Below are positions 5,492-5,853 of a DNA stretch of 5,853 bases, one piece after another (the first letter of the stretch is position 1; each line of letters starts with the position of its first letter). The notes beneath the pieces were generated by a model that was not told the origin of the DNA, did not search any database, and worked only from the letters and a program-made list of their open reading frames with translations. Both the position numbers and the translations under genes were made by a program. Source of the stretch: CAZYPB01 sp964649265 (GTDB taxonomy: Archaea; Micrarchaeota; Micrarchaeia; Burarchaeales; JAKAKT01); contig CAZYPB010000074.1 of NCBI GenBank assembly GCA_964649265.1, positions 1-5,853 of the forward strand. The letters are read 5' to 3'.

Positions 5492-5650
5492 ATGGTTAAG
5501 CAGGAAACGATAAGCAGCCCGCAGAGTTCAACTGGTATCATTAGGTTCTATGATTCCGTAACTGGTGGGCCAAAGCTCGATCCGAAATCTGTTGTTGTTT
5601 TCTCCGTTGTGTTCATAATAGTTGTAAAGATAGTGAGCCTGTTTTTCTAG
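5492..5650 (+). CDS. secG: Sec61-beta / SecG, preprotein translocase beta subunit
   Basis: Smallest subunit of the archaeal SecYE-beta channel in the cytoplasmic membrane. The gene encodes only 52 residues. A polar N-terminal part with a Ser/Gln/Thr stretch is followed by the family signature GIIRFYDSVTGGPKLDPKSV at 15-34, equivalent to the usual GL(I/M)RYF...IDPK motif. A single hydrophobic segment follows at about 34-52, ending KIVSLFF at the C-terminus. The Lys within the last part of the membrane segment (residue 46) is slightly unusual but lies near the outer face. Length and topology are normal for archaeal Sec61-beta. GGTG at 5486-5489 precedes the ATG by 2 nt, a short spacing; a slightly offset GTGGTG pairing is possible. 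The gene is divergent from the decarboxylase cluster and ends 2 bp from the convergent partial gene. Confidence 0.9.
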   Translation: MVKQETISSPQSSTGIIRFYDSVTGGPKLDPKSVVVFSVVFIIVVKIVSLFF

Positions 5651-5652
5651 AA

Positions 5653-5853
5653 TCACGGATATGAACTCAATAGTTTTTTGGCTTCCTTACTTACAGAACC
5701 TATCTTATTCTGAGGACATGCCACTATAAGACGCAGTCTCCTCTCTTCAGCTGATTTTATTGATTTAACAAGGTCGGACGCATCAGGTAAACTAATCTGC
5801 CCATTACCGGACGATACAAAAACATCATCCACATTCTTGGAAAGGGGTGCAGG
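5653..5853 (-). CDS. C-terminal end of an unrecognised protein (5' part beyond the right edge)
   Basis: An open frame enters from the right edge and ends at TGA (5653-5655), giving 66 residues. It starts PAPLSKNVDDVFVSSGNGQI and ends LRLIVACPQNKIGSVSKEAK plus KLLSSYP. It looks like a soluble alpha/beta fold end: a strand-like VDDVFVSS, a helix around DASDLVKSIKSAEERR, a second strand RLIVACPQN, and a final helix. No cysteine pair, membrane segment or known catalytic motif is visible, and I do not recognise the family. Codon use and composition resemble the neighbours, and the convergent arrangement with Sec61-beta leaves just 2 bp between stops, which supports a real gene. It was not called as a complete reading frame because it has no start in the window. 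Confidence 0.7.
   Translation of the reverse strand, partial: PAPLSKNVDDVFVSSGNGQISLPDASDLVKSIKSAEERRLRLIVACPQNKIGSVSKEAKKLLSSYP
5674..5679 (+). terminator. Possible T-run terminator for Sec61-beta
   Basis: Six T residues occur on the plus strand 24 bp after the Sec61-beta stop. This lies inside the 3' end of the convergent gene, where the minus strand encodes a Lys-Lys pair, so the run may simply reflect coding. It is the only oligo-T tract near the Sec61-beta 3' end. Confidence 0.25.

Overview
The window is archaeal. The evidence is the gene content: an archaeal-type aspartyl-tRNA synthetase, the chromatin protein Alba, a pyruvoyl-dependent arginine decarboxylase, an archaeal GlmM/GlmU-like pair, a DUF460 (COG2433) protein and a Sec61-beta subunit. 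GGTG/GGAGGTG ribosome-binding sites and candidate BRE/TATA promoters fit this. The phylum cannot be fixed from the sequence; base composition is moderate and slightly AT-rich. The window is densely coded, with no RNA genes, CRISPR, insertion sequences or long gene-free stretches. The only intergenic gaps of note are about 90 bp each (835-925 and 5402-5491).

Layout. Almost everything lies on the minus strand. Reading from right to left there is a tightly packed, probably co-transcribed cluster: arginine decarboxylase (5401-4691), phosphoglucosamine/phosphohexomutase (4679-3369), sugar-1-phosphate nucleotidyltransferase with an acyltransferase-like beta-helix (3364-2117), a short DUF460 protein (about 2116-1271) and Alba (1255-926). 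Gaps are 0-15 bp. A T-rich tract follows alba, and then aspS starts at 834 under what looks like its own promoter and runs off the left edge. At the right, a very short gene on the plus strand (5492-5650) encodes Sec61-beta, divergent from the decarboxylase. It meets, tail to tail, the last 66 codons of an unrecognised minus-strand gene that enters from the right edge (5653-5853).

How the genes fit together. The mutase and nucleotidyltransferase are consecutive steps toward UDP-GlcNAc or a related nucleotide sugar. The decarboxylase makes agmatine for polyamines, and in archaea also for agmatidine modification of tRNA-Ile. Alba and the DUF460 RNase H-like protein are nucleic-acid proteins. 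AspRS and Sec61-beta are housekeeping translation and secretion functions.

The most notable observation is the start of the DUF460 gene. Its conserved N-terminal strand and DPGTT motif are intact, but no ATG, GTG or TTG lies upstream of them in frame. An ACG sits directly after the upstream stop codon and 4 nt after a GGTGA ribosome-binding site, exactly where a start is expected. AspRS also shows a mixed set of tRNA-discrimination residues. I see no convincing undescribed multi-gene system here.
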